64,000 nt of DNA, from the NCBI RefSeq assembly GCF_033547095.1, contig NZ_CP137852.1:2163501-2227500 (forward strand). The letters run 5' to 3'. The position numbers were made by a program, and so were the translations under genes. Under the pieces are notes generated by a model. It had not been told where the DNA came from and made no database searches. It saw only the letters and a program-made list of their open reading frames with translations. This stretch comes from Sediminicoccus rosea. GTDB taxonomy: Bacteria > Pseudomonadota > Alphaproteobacteria > Acetobacterales > Acetobacteraceae. Shown piece after piece: positions 44,938 to 53,177 of this stretch. The first letter of the stretch is position 1, and each line of letters begins with the position of its first letter.

Positions 44938-45616
44938 CAACGCCCTCATCATCGGCGCCGGCGCGGGGCTTTCCGCCGCGTTGGCGCGCAAGCTCGCCGC
45001 CGCTGGGTGGGATGTGGCGCTGGCGGCGCGGGACACGGCGAAGCTCGCCGGCCTCGCGGCCGAGACCCGGGGCAGTCTGCATGCCTGCGACGCGGCGGAT
45101 GTGCCGGGCGTGGCCGCGCTCTTCGCGGATCTCGAAGCGGCCGGCCGTGCGCCCTCGCTGCTCGTCTACAACCCCAGCTTCCGCGTGCGCGGTCCGATCA
45201 CCGAGCTGGACCCGGAAGAGGTGCGCCGCACGCTCGAGGTCTGCGCCTTCGGCGCCTTCCTGGCCGCGCAGCAGGCCGCGCGGCGCATGCTGGCGGCGGG
45301 GCGGGGCAGCATCTTCTTCACCGGCGCCTCGGCAGGGGTGAAGGGGTTTCCGCAGTCAGCACCCTTCGCCATGGGCAAGTTCGCGCTGCGGGGGCTCGCC
45401 GAGAGCCTGGCGCGCGAGCTGCACCCGCGGAACATCCATGTCTGTCATTTCGTGATCGATGGCGGCATCGCATCGAGCCGCCGCGTGGCGGCGCCGGGTT
45501 CCGATTCCCTGCTCGACCCCAATGCCATCGCCGACAGCTACCTGCATGTGCTGGCGCAGCCGCGCTCGGCCTGGAGCAGCGAGATCGCGCTCCGTCCCTG
45601 GGTCGAGACGTTCTAG
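44924..45616 (+). CDS. SDR-fold protein with catalytic Tyr replaced by Phe
   Basis: A 230-residue Rossmann protein ending the HyuAB operon. The cofactor motif is weak but present (GAGAGLSAAL, residues 11-20). Ser136 is in place, but the Tyr of Tyr-x3-Lys is Phe148 (codon TTC) while Lys152 is kept (FAMGK). The coding sequence around it is otherwise normal, so this is a real substitution rather than a frameshift. Like the first gene of the operon it has lost the proton-donating Tyr. It overlaps hyuB by 14 bases. Confidence 0.85.
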   Translation: MDRADNALIIGAGAGLSAALARKLAAAGWDVALAARDTAKLAGLAAETRGSLHACDAADVPGVAALFADLEAAGRAPSLLVYNPSFRVRGPITELDPEEVRRTLEVCAFGAFLAAQQAARRMLAAGRGSIFFTGASAGVKGFPQSAPFAMGKFALRGLAESLARELHPRNIHVCHFVIDGGIASSRRVAAPGSDSLLDPNAIADSYLHVLAQPRSAWSSEIALRPWVETF

Positions 45617-45765
45617 GCGGCGCTGTCGCGCTTTTCCGCCATCGCCCTGCGTAGCGCGCACAGCCCGATGACGCCCGCCGTCCCGGCGACGGCGCCCAGC
45701 GTGAAGGCGCCGCGCAGCGCGACCCGGCCCAGCAGCATCCGCGCGCAGATCAGTTTCAGGACCAT
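45613..45765 (-). CDS. Small hypothetical membrane protein
   Basis: A 50-residue protein with one hydrophobic helix (RGAFTLGAVAGTAGVIGLCAL), flanked by basic residues, and a charged end MAEKRDSAA. GAGGAGA stands at a good distance before ATG45765. Its stop codon shares CTAG with the stop of the SDR on the other strand (45613-45616), so the two genes overlap tail to tail by three bases. No family is recognised. Confidence 0.6.
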   Translation of the reverse strand: MVLKLICARMLLGRVALRGAFTLGAVAGTAGVIGLCALRRAMAEKRDSAA

Positions 45766-45887
45766 GGGTCTTCTCCTCGACGATGTCCCTGAGATGGGCG
45801 CGGCGCCGGTTGCCGCAATGCCCATCTCCGGCAAAGCTTCATTAGGCTGGCCCGCCCAGATTGGGCCCGCAACCCTTGGAGTCGTCC

Positions 45888-46250
45888 ATGCGTCGTTTCC
45901 TGCTCTCCGCGCCCGTGCTCCTCGCCGCGGGCCTCTCCATCCAGCCGGCCGCCGCCCAGCGCAGCGGCGTCTATGCCGTCGAGGGCCGCGGCGCCGACGG
46001 CACCGCCTACCAGGGCTCGGCCACGCTCACCGCGACCGGCCCGCAGACCTGGCGGATGACCTGGCGCGTGGCCGGCGAGACCACCAACGGCATCGCGCTC
46101 ACCGTGGGGAAGCTGCTGGTCATCGGCTACGTCGCCGGCCGCGAGACCGGCGTCGTCGCCTATGAGGTGATGGAGGATGGCCGCCTGGTCGGCCGCTGGA
46201 CCCAGGGGCGCGAGGGCGGCGTCGGCACCGAGGTGCTGACGCCGCGCTAG
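45888..46250 (+). CDS. Small secreted hypothetical protein
   Basis: A 120-residue protein with a clear signal peptide (MRRFLLSAPVLLAAGLSIQPAAAQ). The mature part is beta-rich: SGVYAVEGRGADGTAYQGSATLTATGPQTW and a matching second half ending GVGTEVLTPR. I recognise no family with certainty. It starts 122 bases from the small membrane protein gene (divergent) and is convergent with the serine hydrolase. Probably periplasmic. Confidence 0.75.
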   Translation: MRRFLLSAPVLLAAGLSIQPAAAQRSGVYAVEGRGADGTAYQGSATLTATGPQTWRMTWRVAGETTNGIALTVGKLLVIGYVAGRETGVVAYEVMEDGRLVGRWTQGREGGVGTEVLTPR

Positions 46251-46260
46251 GCCGCGTGGC

Positions 46261-47529
46261 TCAGCCGCGCAGGCTCTCCACCATCGCGCCATAGACCATG
46301 TTCTTGAACACCATCCGCGTGTGCATGCGGCTGGACGGGCCCTGCGCCATGAAGACGCCGACCAGCTTCTCGGCGCGGTCGATGGTGAAGCTGGTGCCCC
46401 AGGCGCCGGCCCACATCGCATCCCCGGGCGAGCCGGGGGCGACGGAGATGCCCTGTTCCCGCCGCACCGCGAAGCCCAGGCCGAAGCCGTAGCCCGGGCC
46501 CGTGCTGGCCTGGGGCGTGCCGCCCATGCTGCCCATGTGGTCGGAGAGCATCCAGTTCACGGTCGGCGCCGAGAGGTAGCGCTTGCCCTCGAAGCTGCCG
46601 CCATTCGCGATCATCTGCGCGAAGCGGAAATAGTCGGCGCTGGTGCCGACGAGGCCCGCGCCACCCTTGAAGTGGCCCGCCGGCACCGGATTCTGCTCGA
46701 TGCGGTAGCTGTTCCACATGGGCGTCGAAAGCGGGTCGGAGGCAATGCTCTCCGCCACGCGCGAACGCCGCGCCGCGTCCACCCACCAGACCGTATCGGT
46801 CATGCCCAGCGGCCGCGTCAGCCGCTCGGCGATGAGCTGGTCCAGCGGCTGGCCGGCCACGCGCTGCAGCAGCAGGCCCAGCACATCGGTGCTGATCGAG
46901 TAGAAGAACTGGGCGCCCGGCTGGAAGGCGAGGGGCACGGTGCCCAGGCGGCGCAGCATCTCGTCGGCCGGCACCGGGCCGCGCCGCGCCTCGATGTCCA
47001 GCTCCTCATACATCTCGCGGATGCGCGGGAAGGGCGAGGAGGCGGCATAGACGAACCCGGAGGAATGGCGCAGCAGGTCCTGCACGGTGATGGGGCGCGC
47101 GAGCGGCACCTCGCCGTCGCGCGTCATCACCTTCAGCTCGCGCAGCTCCGGCAGCCATTGGGTGATGGGGTCGCCGATCTTCATGCGGCCCTCCTCCACC
47201 AGCATCATGGCGGCGACGCTGGTGATGGGCTTCGTCATGGAGGCGAGCAGGAAGATCGCCTCGCGCGTCATCGGCACGCGGCGCGCATTGTCCTGGTGGC
47301 CATAGGCCTCGTGATGGATGATCTGGCCGTTGCGGGCGATGAGCGCCACGCAGCCGTTGAAGCTGCCGCGCTCCACCTCCCGCGCCATGGCGGGCTGGAA
47401 GCGGGCGAGGCGCGCGCGGGAGAAGCCCTGGACCAGGTCCTGGCTGCGCTCGGCTTCCTGCGCGGTGGCGATCGCGGGCATGGCGAGCAGCCCGGCGGGC
47501 ATGAGGGCGAGGTGGCGGCGTTGCATCAT
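46261..47529 (-). CDS. Serine hydrolase of the class C beta-lactamase family
   Basis: A 422-residue exported serine hydrolase. A signal peptide (MMQRRHLALMPAGLLAMPAIATAQ) precedes the beta-lactamase/DD-peptidase-like fold, whose SxxK motif is Ser-Met-Thr-Lys in LLASMTKPITSVAAM; the tyrosine motif is FYSISTDVLG, and SFTIDRAEKLVGVFMAQ lies in the third motif region. Members include esterases, D-aminopeptidases and beta-lactamases; no resistance function can be claimed. GAGGAA precedes the start. It follows the Liv-type binding protein by ten bases in one operon. Confidence 0.9.
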   Translation of the reverse strand: MMQRRHLALMPAGLLAMPAIATAQEAERSQDLVQGFSRARLARFQPAMAREVERGSFNGCVALIARNGQIIHHEAYGHQDNARRVPMTREAIFLLASMTKPITSVAAMMLVEEGRMKIGDPITQWLPELRELKVMTRDGEVPLARPITVQDLLRHSSGFVYAASSPFPRIREMYEELDIEARRGPVPADEMLRRLGTVPLAFQPGAQFFYSISTDVLGLLLQRVAGQPLDQLIAERLTRPLGMTDTVWWVDAARRSRVAESIASDPLSTPMWNSYRIEQNPVPAGHFKGGAGLVGTSADYFRFAQMIANGGSFEGKRYLSAPTVNWMLSDHMGSMGGTPQASTGPGYGFGLGFAVRREQGISVAPGSPGDAMWAGAWGTSFTIDRAEKLVGVFMAQGPSSRMHTRMVFKNMVYGAMVESLRG

Positions 47530-47539
47530 CGGATGTTCC

Positions 47540-48775
47540 TCAGGTTCGGATCAGGGGGCAGCCGCCCTCGTTCAGCGGGCGGAAGGCCTGCTCGGCCGGC
47601 ACGGTCGCCCGCAGCTTGTAGAAGTCCCACATCCCGCGGGACTCGCGGGGCGACTTCACCTCAAACAGGTAGGCCGGATGGATCTTGCGCCCATCCTCGC
47701 GGATGCGTCCCGGGCCGAAGGCGTCATCCTCCGTCGGCATGCGCTTCATGACGTTCAGCACCTCGATGCCCGAGGCCTTGGCGCGTGGCACGCCCACCTC
47801 CATCACGCCCTTGAGGTAGTGGATGGCGCAGGAATAGGTGCCGGCGTGTTCCTGGTTCGGCATGTTCTCCGGCGTGCGGCGCAGGATGCGGCTGGCCAAG
47901 GCCCGCGTGCGGTCATTCAGGTCATGGTAGAAGACCTCGCTCATCACCATCCCCTGTGCCGCTTCGAGGCCGATGGAGCGGATGTCCTGCACGAACATGA
48001 TCATGCCGGCGAGCTGCTGGCCGCGCCGCGTGAGGCCGAATTCATGCGCCTGCTTCACGCAGTTCTGCATGTCGGCCGCCGCCATGGCGAGGCCCACGAC
48101 CTTCGCGCGGCTGGCCTGGGCCTGCAGCAGGAAGGAGCTGAAATCCGTGGTGCCGGGGAAGGGGTAGCGCGCGCTGCCCATGACCCGTCCGCCCGAGCGC
48201 GTGACGAATTGCGAGGTGTCGCGCTCCAGCTGGTGGCCGAAGGCGTAGTCGGCGGTGATGAAGAACCAGGAATCCCCGCCCGAGCGCACCGTGGCGCCGC
48301 CCACCACATTGGCGAACATCCAGGTGTCATAGGTCCATTGCACGGTGTGCGTGGAGCATTGCGGGCCGGTCAGCGCGGAGGAGGCGGCGCCGGAGGCGAG
48401 CTGGATCTTGTCCTTCTCGCGCACCAGGTTGGCGAGGGCGAGCGCGATGGCGCTGTTGTTCACCTCGCAGATCATGTCCACGCCCTGGGTGTCGATCCAG
48501 CGGCGGGCCAGCGCCAGGGCCGCATCCGGCCGGTTCTGATGGTCGCCCGAGAGAACCTCCACCGTGACGCCGCGCTGCGCCATGCCGAGATCCTCGACGG
48601 CCTGCTGCACGGCGGCGACGGAGGTGGGGCCCGAGGTGTCGCGATAGGGGCCGCTCATGTCGGCCAGCACGCCGATGCGGATCACGTTGTCGCGCGTCTG
48701 CGCGCGGCCGGCGAGCGGTGTCGTGGCGATGGCGGTCGCGGCGCCAAGCGCGCCGCGGCGGGTGATCGGATTCAT
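47540..48775 (-). CDS. Branched-chain amino acid-type ABC transporter substrate-binding protein
   Basis: A 411-residue LivJ-like periplasmic binding protein. A Tat-like signal (NPITRRGALGAATAIATTPLAG) is followed by IRIGVLADMSGPYRDTSGP, VEVLSGDHQNRPDAALALARRWID, FFITADYAFGHQLERD and a VGLAMAAADMQNCVKQAHEFG block. No permease or ATPase genes are next to it, so it may serve a shared transporter. It is 10 bases upstream of the serine hydrolase, which may process or release its ligand. ATG48775 is chosen for the signal peptide. Confidence 0.92.
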   Translation of the reverse strand: MNPITRRGALGAATAIATTPLAGRAQTRDNVIRIGVLADMSGPYRDTSGPTSVAAVQQAVEDLGMAQRGVTVEVLSGDHQNRPDAALALARRWIDTQGVDMICEVNNSAIALALANLVREKDKIQLASGAASSALTGPQCSTHTVQWTYDTWMFANVVGGATVRSGGDSWFFITADYAFGHQLERDTSQFVTRSGGRVMGSARYPFPGTTDFSSFLLQAQASRAKVVGLAMAAADMQNCVKQAHEFGLTRRGQQLAGMIMFVQDIRSIGLEAAQGMVMSEVFYHDLNDRTRALASRILRRTPENMPNQEHAGTYSCAIHYLKGVMEVGVPRAKASGIEVLNVMKRMPTEDDAFGPGRIREDGRKIHPAYLFEVKSPRESRGMWDFYKLRATVPAEQAFRPLNEGGCPLIRT

Positions 48776-48841
48776 GGCTCGCGCCCTCCCTGATTTTGGC
48801 AGGATGCTGCGCGGGGTTTCGTCCGCGTGCAAGCGCCGCGA

Positions 48842-49738
48842 TCAGGGGGCGATGCGGTGCCCCGCATCGAGTGGATGGACCGAGACCATCTCGGCCGCCG
48901 CCCAGAAGACGAGCAGCGCCAGCACCGCCTCGATGCGGATCGAGCGCGCGAGGCGCTGCCGCGCCGGACGGCCGCCCTCGGCCAGGGCGGGGGCGAGGCG
49001 TAGCCGGTGCCAGGCCGCCAGCGCGATCAGGCCGAGGACGAGCAGCAGCTTCGCGATCATCCCCCAGCCATACCAGGCGGCGAAGAGCAGGTCCCAGCGC
49101 GGGACCAGCAGGATGGCCGCGATCCCGCCCGCCAGCACCACCACCGCCACCATGGCGATGGCGGCGCGCGACCAGGCGGCGATCAGCCCGGCCTCGCCCG
49201 CCATGGCCGCGCGGATCAGCAGCGGCAGGCTGCCGATCCAGAAGCCGACGGCCAGCAGGTGCAGCGTGACCAGCGCCGAGAGTTCCTGCCGCGGGCGGTA
49301 GAGCGTCGAGTGGCCCATCGCCGCGTAGCTCGCGGCCGCGATCAGCGCACCCATGGCGGCCAGCGCCGGGGCCACCGGCCAGGGCATGGCCGCGAGCGCG
49401 AGCAGGGCAAGGCCCACGACGCGCAGCCAGAAGGCATCCCCGATGCGCGAGACCATCATCGCCCGCCAGACCGCGCCGTCGAACCAGGCCTCGTTCCCGC
49501 TGAGGATCTGGGCCCGCAGCAGCAGCCCGAGCAGCGAGACGGCGATGCCGGCCAGCGCAGCACCCAGCAGCCAGCGGCGCAGATGCGCGAGCCCCCCCGG
49601 ATCCAGCCGGTGGCCGAACCCGGCGAGGAAGAGGCCGATGCCGGCCGCGCCGAGGGAGGTCGCGTATTGCGCGGCGCGCAGCAGCACGGTCGCGCCGTCC
49701 AGCAGGCTCGGGTCGGGCTGGAGGAATTCGAGGATCAT
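48842..49738 (-). CDS. copD: CopD family copper resistance membrane protein
   Basis: A 298-residue protein with about eight membrane helices and conserved histidines, as in CopD/PcoD copper import proteins (LVTLHLLAVGFWIGSLPLLIRA has the key His and Trp-Ile-Gly). CopD is thought to move copper across the inner membrane with periplasmic CopC. It overlaps copC by four bases (ATGA). The last gene of a five-gene unit that starts with the HlyD-type adaptor. Confidence 0.9.
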   Translation of the reverse strand: MILEFLQPDPSLLDGATVLLRAAQYATSLGAAGIGLFLAGFGHRLDPGGLAHLRRWLLGAALAGIAVSLLGLLLRAQILSGNEAWFDGAVWRAMMVSRIGDAFWLRVVGLALLALAAMPWPVAPALAAMGALIAAASYAAMGHSTLYRPRQELSALVTLHLLAVGFWIGSLPLLIRAAMAGEAGLIAAWSRAAIAMVAVVVLAGGIAAILLVPRWDLLFAAWYGWGMIAKLLLVLGLIALAAWHRLRLAPALAEGGRPARQRLARSIRIEAVLALLVFWAAAEMVSVHPLDAGHRIAP

Positions 49739-50085
49739 CGCGTGGCCTCCCAGGTGAAGCGCAGGCTGCCGCGGATCGGATGCCCATCGGCCGAGATGGC
49801 GCGCCATTCGAGGCGCAGCGCGCCGGGCGGCAGGGGGGCGGCGGGGGTCGCACGCGCCTCCCGCCGCGGCGCCGCATCGCCCTCCCGCTGGAGGGGCAGG
49901 GCCTGGCCCGCCGCGTCGAAGAGGCGCAGCGAGGTGACCTGCACCGGCTCGTTGAAACGCAGCACGAATTCGCCGGGCGGCGCGGCGAGGCGCGCGCCCT
50001 GCGGCGGCGTGCTGCCGCTCAGCTCGGAATGGGCGAGGGCAAGGCCGGGTGCAAGGATCAGGAGGGCCGCCAGGAGGAATCGCAT
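49735..50085 (-). CDS. copC: Periplasmic copper-binding protein CopC
   Basis: A 116-residue CopC-like protein. The signal peptide ends at LALA, leaving His as the first mature residue (HSELSGSTPP), which is a Cu(II) ligand in the CopC family; a second ligand region is DGHPIRGSLRF. FNEPV is the usual beta-sandwich motif. It follows the ABC ATPase by 33 bases and overlaps copD, so copper handling is tied to the exporter in one unit. Confidence 0.9.
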   Translation of the reverse strand: MRFLLAALLILAPGLALAHSELSGSTPPQGARLAAPPGEFVLRFNEPVQVTSLRLFDAAGQALPLQREGDAAPRREARATPAAPLPPGALRLEWRAISADGHPIRGSLRFTWEATR

Positions 50086-50118
50086 GGGCGGAGTGTCGGG
50101 CCTCCCACAAGGTCAGGG

Positions 50119-50814
50119 TCAAGCGCCGGGGCGCGTCTCGCTCTCAATGCGGCCGTCGCGCAGGTTCACCATGCGGTCGAAGCGATCGAAGATCTTCTCG
50201 TCATGCGTGACGACGAGGACGGCGGCGCGCTGCTCCCGCGCCACGCGGCGCAGCAGCTCCATCACCACGCGGGCGCGCTCGGAATCCAGCGCCGCGGTCG
50301 GCTCGTCGGCCAGGATGATGCTGGGGTGGTTCGCCAGCGCGCGCGCGATGGCGACCCGCTGCGCCTCGCCGCCCGAGAGCAGCGCCGGCATGGCGCTGGC
50401 GCGGCGGCCGACCTGGAGGTGATCCAGCAATGCGGCCGCGCGCCGGCGCGCCTCGGCCAAGCCGACGCCCGACAGCGTGATGGCGAGGGCCACATTATCG
50501 GTCGCGTTGAGGAAGGGCAGCAAATTGTGCGCCTGGAAGATGAAGCCGATCTTCTCGCGCCTCAGCGCCCGGAGGTCGCGCCGCTTCCAGCCGCCCTCCC
50601 ACACCGTTTCGCCCGAGAGGCGCATCACCCCCGCATCGGGCTCCAGGATGCAGGCGACGACGTTGAGCAGGGTGGATTTCCCGCTGCCCGAGGGGCCGCG
50701 CAGCCCCACCACCTCGCCCGGGTCCACATGGAGGTGGATGTCGGCGAGCGCCTGCACGCGCGCCTCCCCCTCGCCGAAGCCCTTGGCGATGCCCTGGAGC
50801 TCGACGAGGCTCAT
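50119..50814 (-). CDS. ABC transporter ATP-binding protein (LolD/DevA type)
   Basis: A 231-residue ATPase with Walker A GPSGSGKST (about 41-49), Q-loop FIFQAHNLLPF, signature LSGGEAQRVAIARAL, Walker B IILADEPT and H-loop VVTHD. The subfamily is that of MacB/LolD/DevA, working with FtsX-fold permeases. It overlaps the permease gene by four bases. The product likely energises a HlyD-linked exporter. Confidence 0.93.
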   Translation of the reverse strand: MSLVELQGIAKGFGEGEARVQALADIHLHVDPGEVVGLRGPSGSGKSTLLNVVACILEPDAGVMRLSGETVWEGGWKRRDLRALRREKIGFIFQAHNLLPFLNATDNVALAITLSGVGLAEARRRAAALLDHLQVGRRASAMPALLSGGEAQRVAIARALANHPSIILADEPTAALDSERARVVMELLRRVAREQRAAVLVVTHDEKIFDRFDRMVNLRDGRIESETRPGA

Positions 50815-52001
50815 CCGCCCAGCGCCTGCGCCGGCTCGATCCGCAGCGCGGCGCGCACGCCGAGCAGGCTGGCCAGCAGGCAGATGACGAAGACGACGAG
50901 GCCGACGCCGGCCAGCTCCTCCGGCCCCAGCACAACGCGGCGGGGAAAGACGTCCTTCACCAGCAGCAGCAGCGTGGCGCCGCTGGCGAAGCTGACCGCC
51001 CCCAGCAGCAGCGCCTGCTGCATGACGAGCGAGACGATGGCGCGGTCCGGCGCGCCGATCAGCTTCAGCGTCGCGATCTCGCGCAGCTTGTCCATGGTGA
51101 GCATGTAGACGATCAGCGCCACGATCACGCCCGAGACCAGCAGCAGGATGGTGGTGAAGAGGCCCAGTTGCTTGCGCGCGCGCTCCACCACGCTGCGGGT
51201 GAGGATATTGTCCTGCTCGGCCGAGGTGAGCGCGGCCAGGTGCTTCCAGTGGCGAAGCTGCTCGGTGATCAGCACCGGATCGGCATGCGGGGCGAGGCGG
51301 GCGATGACGGCGTTCACCGTGTCCCGCGGCTGGCCCGCGCTGCCGCTCGCCGTCGCGCGGCGGGCGGCGGGCGCGTTCAGGCGGAACTGCAGTTCCTGCG
51401 CATCGGCGAGCGTGATCCAGCCCAGTGGGTCGCCGCCGGAGGAGACGGCGCGCGCCGTCAGCCCCACCACGCGGAAGCGCAGCCCGCCGATCTCGACCAT
51501 GGCGCCGAGCGGCTGGCCCGCGCCGCGGTCCAGCACCATCTCGCGCCGGGCGGCGATGCCGCGCCCCTCGGCCAGGGGAGGCGGGCCGCCCGGGCGGTCC
51601 AGCTCATAGCCCAGGATCTGCACGCGGAGGGCGGCGCCCACGCGCTCGCGCCCCGCCTCGTTGCGGAAGGCGCCGGCCGTGCTGGCGGCGGCGGTGCCGG
51701 CCGCGCGCGCCTCGACGGTCTGGAAGGTGACGCTGCCGGCGGCCACCACGCCCGCGATGCGCGCCACCGCCTCGCGCGTGTCGCCCGGGATGCGGCTGGC
51801 CTCCGCGAAGGGGCCGCGCGTGCCGCCCTCCACCACCCAGAGATCGGCGCCCAGCGCGCGGGTCAGCGAGAGGGCCTCATCCACCACGCCGCGATAGATG
51901 CCGACCATGGCGAGTGCGACACCCAGCAGCAGGCCGAGCCCCGCGCAGGTCAGCAGGAAGCGGCCAAGCTTGTGGCGGATGTCGCGCAACGCGAGGTTCA
52001 T
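50811..52001 (-). CDS. ABC transporter permease, FtsX/DevC type
   Basis: A 396-residue membrane protein of the FtsX/DevC family: one N-terminal helix (about 17-38), a large periplasmic domain, and three C-terminal helices (about 275-385). The periplasmic domain includes VWVVEGGTRGPFAEASRIPGD-like DevC features (here DLWVVEGGTRGPFAEAS). It overlaps the adaptor gene and the ATPase gene by four bases each, giving a complete DevB-DevC-DevA-type exporter. Confidence 0.92.
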   Translation of the reverse strand: MNLALRDIRHKLGRFLLTCAGLGLLLGVALAMVGIYRGVVDEALSLTRALGADLWVVEGGTRGPFAEASRIPGDTREAVARIAGVVAAGSVTFQTVEARAAGTAAASTAGAFRNEAGRERVGAALRVQILGYELDRPGGPPPLAEGRGIAARREMVLDRGAGQPLGAMVEIGGLRFRVVGLTARAVSSGGDPLGWITLADAQELQFRLNAPAARRATASGSAGQPRDTVNAVIARLAPHADPVLITEQLRHWKHLAALTSAEQDNILTRSVVERARKQLGLFTTILLLVSGVIVALIVYMLTMDKLREIATLKLIGAPDRAIVSLVMQQALLLGAVSFASGATLLLLVKDVFPRRVVLGPEELAGVGLVVFVICLLASLLGVRAALRIEPAQALGG

Positions 52002-53131
52002 GGGCTGGCGCGCGCCGCCCGCCCTTCGCGGAAGCCGGGCAGGACGCGCGTCACCACCTCCGGCATGGCGGGGTCAAGCACCAGGCGGGCATCCAGCGTG
52101 CGGCCGGTGAAGCGCAGCGGGCGGTGATGCAGCGTGCCGCCCTCCAGCACCCAGCCGCGGCCCTCTGCGCCGTCGAAACCCGTGATCGCGGCCTCGGGCA
52201 CAAGGCGCGCTTCCGGCAGGCGGCCGGTCTCGATCTCCACCTGCAACTGCTCGCCCAGCACGGGGCGTTCGGGGCAGCGTTCGCAGCGGAGATAGACGCG
52301 GCGCTCCTCCGTCACCCGGTCGCTCTCGAGGCCGATGCGCACGACCCGGGCGGGGAAGACCTCGCCGGGGAGGGAGCGCAGGCGGATCTCGGCGGGCTGC
52401 CCCTCGCGCAGATGCCCGGCCCGCGCCTCGTCCACATGGGCCAGCGCCCAGAGGCTGCCGGGGGCGACCAGGGTGAAGATCACCTCGCCCGGCTGCACCG
52501 CCGTGCCGACCTCGCGGTTGCGGGCGATCACCAGCGCGTCGAAAGGCGCGGCCAGGCTGTGCTTGGCGAGCGTGCCGCGCTCGGCCTGGAGGTTGGCCCG
52601 CGCATCGGCCAGCACCGCCTGCGCCACGATGATGTCGGCCCGCGCCACGGCGAGGTCGGCGGCCGCCGTCAGCGCCTCGGTCTCCGCGATCTCGGCCGCT
52701 TCCAGCGAGCCGCTGCCGCGATTGGCCAGTTCGCGCCGGCGCTGGGCGAGGCTGCGCTTCTGGGCATAGGTGGCGGTCGCGCGCTCGGCGATGGCGGCGA
52801 CGCGGCCCTGCTGCGCCTCGGCATTCTGCACGCTCGCCTCGGCCCGGGCGATGCGGGCGCGCTGCGAGGTATCGTTCAGCCGGGCGAGGAGGGCGCCGCG
52901 GGAAACGCGGTCCCCGTGGTCGGCCTCGAGCGCCACCAGCGTGCCGGCGACCTCGAAGCCGATGCGGGTGAGGATCTGCGCCTCGACGGTGCCGAGGCCG
53001 AAGACGCGCAACGGCACGTCCCGCTCGGGGCGTGCCAGGCTGACCTCGAGCGGCCGCTGGCCCCAGGCGAAGAGGCCCCAGGCGAGGGCAAGCGGCGGCA
53101 GGAGCAGGAGAAGCCAGCGCAACCGTTTCAT
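51998..53131 (-). CDS. HlyD-family (DevB-type) periplasmic adaptor of ABC exporter
   Basis: A 377-residue adaptor with an N-terminal membrane anchor (about 5-22), lipoyl/barrel-sandwich halves (IGFEVAGTLVALEADHGDRVSRG and SLAAPFDALVIARNREVGTAVQPG) around a long coiled coil rich in Ala/Arg/Glu. The insert CERCPERP with two cysteines near residue 270 is unusual and could bind metal. A 12-bp hairpin covers its ATG53131; a start at 53158 is possible but would begin inside the hairpin arm. First gene of the exporter-CopCD unit. Confidence 0.9.
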   Translation of the reverse strand: MKRLRWLLLLLPPLALAWGLFAWGQRPLEVSLARPERDVPLRVFGLGTVEAQILTRIGFEVAGTLVALEADHGDRVSRGALLARLNDTSQRARIARAEASVQNAEAQQGRVAAIAERATATYAQKRSLAQRRRELANRGSGSLEAAEIAETEALTAAADLAVARADIIVAQAVLADARANLQAERGTLAKHSLAAPFDALVIARNREVGTAVQPGEVIFTLVAPGSLWALAHVDEARAGHLREGQPAEIRLRSLPGEVFPARVVRIGLESDRVTEERRVYLRCERCPERPVLGEQLQVEIETGRLPEARLVPEAAITGFDGAEGRGWVLEGGTLHHRPLRFTGRTLDARLVLDPAMPEVVTRVLPGFREGRAARASP

Positions 53132-53158
53132 GGGGGGAAGGATGCGCCTTCCCCCCAT
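53130..53158 (-). promoter_or_regulatory. Perfect 12-bp hairpin over the HlyD-type gene start
   Basis: ATGGGGGGAAGG (53130-53141) and CCTTCCCCCCAT (53147-53158) are perfect inverted arms with a five-base loop. On the minus strand the right-hand end of the stem contains the first two bases of the ATG53131 start codon. No T-tract follows. A stem of this strength could block translation, act as an attenuator, or mark the end of the TRAP operon 20 bases upstream. Confidence 0.6.
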
Positions 53159-53177
53159 GGTCAGGTCAAGCTGCGCC

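Noticed and set aside
46261-47529. True antibiotic-resistance beta-lactamase
   Set aside because: The SxxK fold is shared by esterases and peptidases. The motif context does not specifically show class C beta-lactamase function, so no resistance claim is made.
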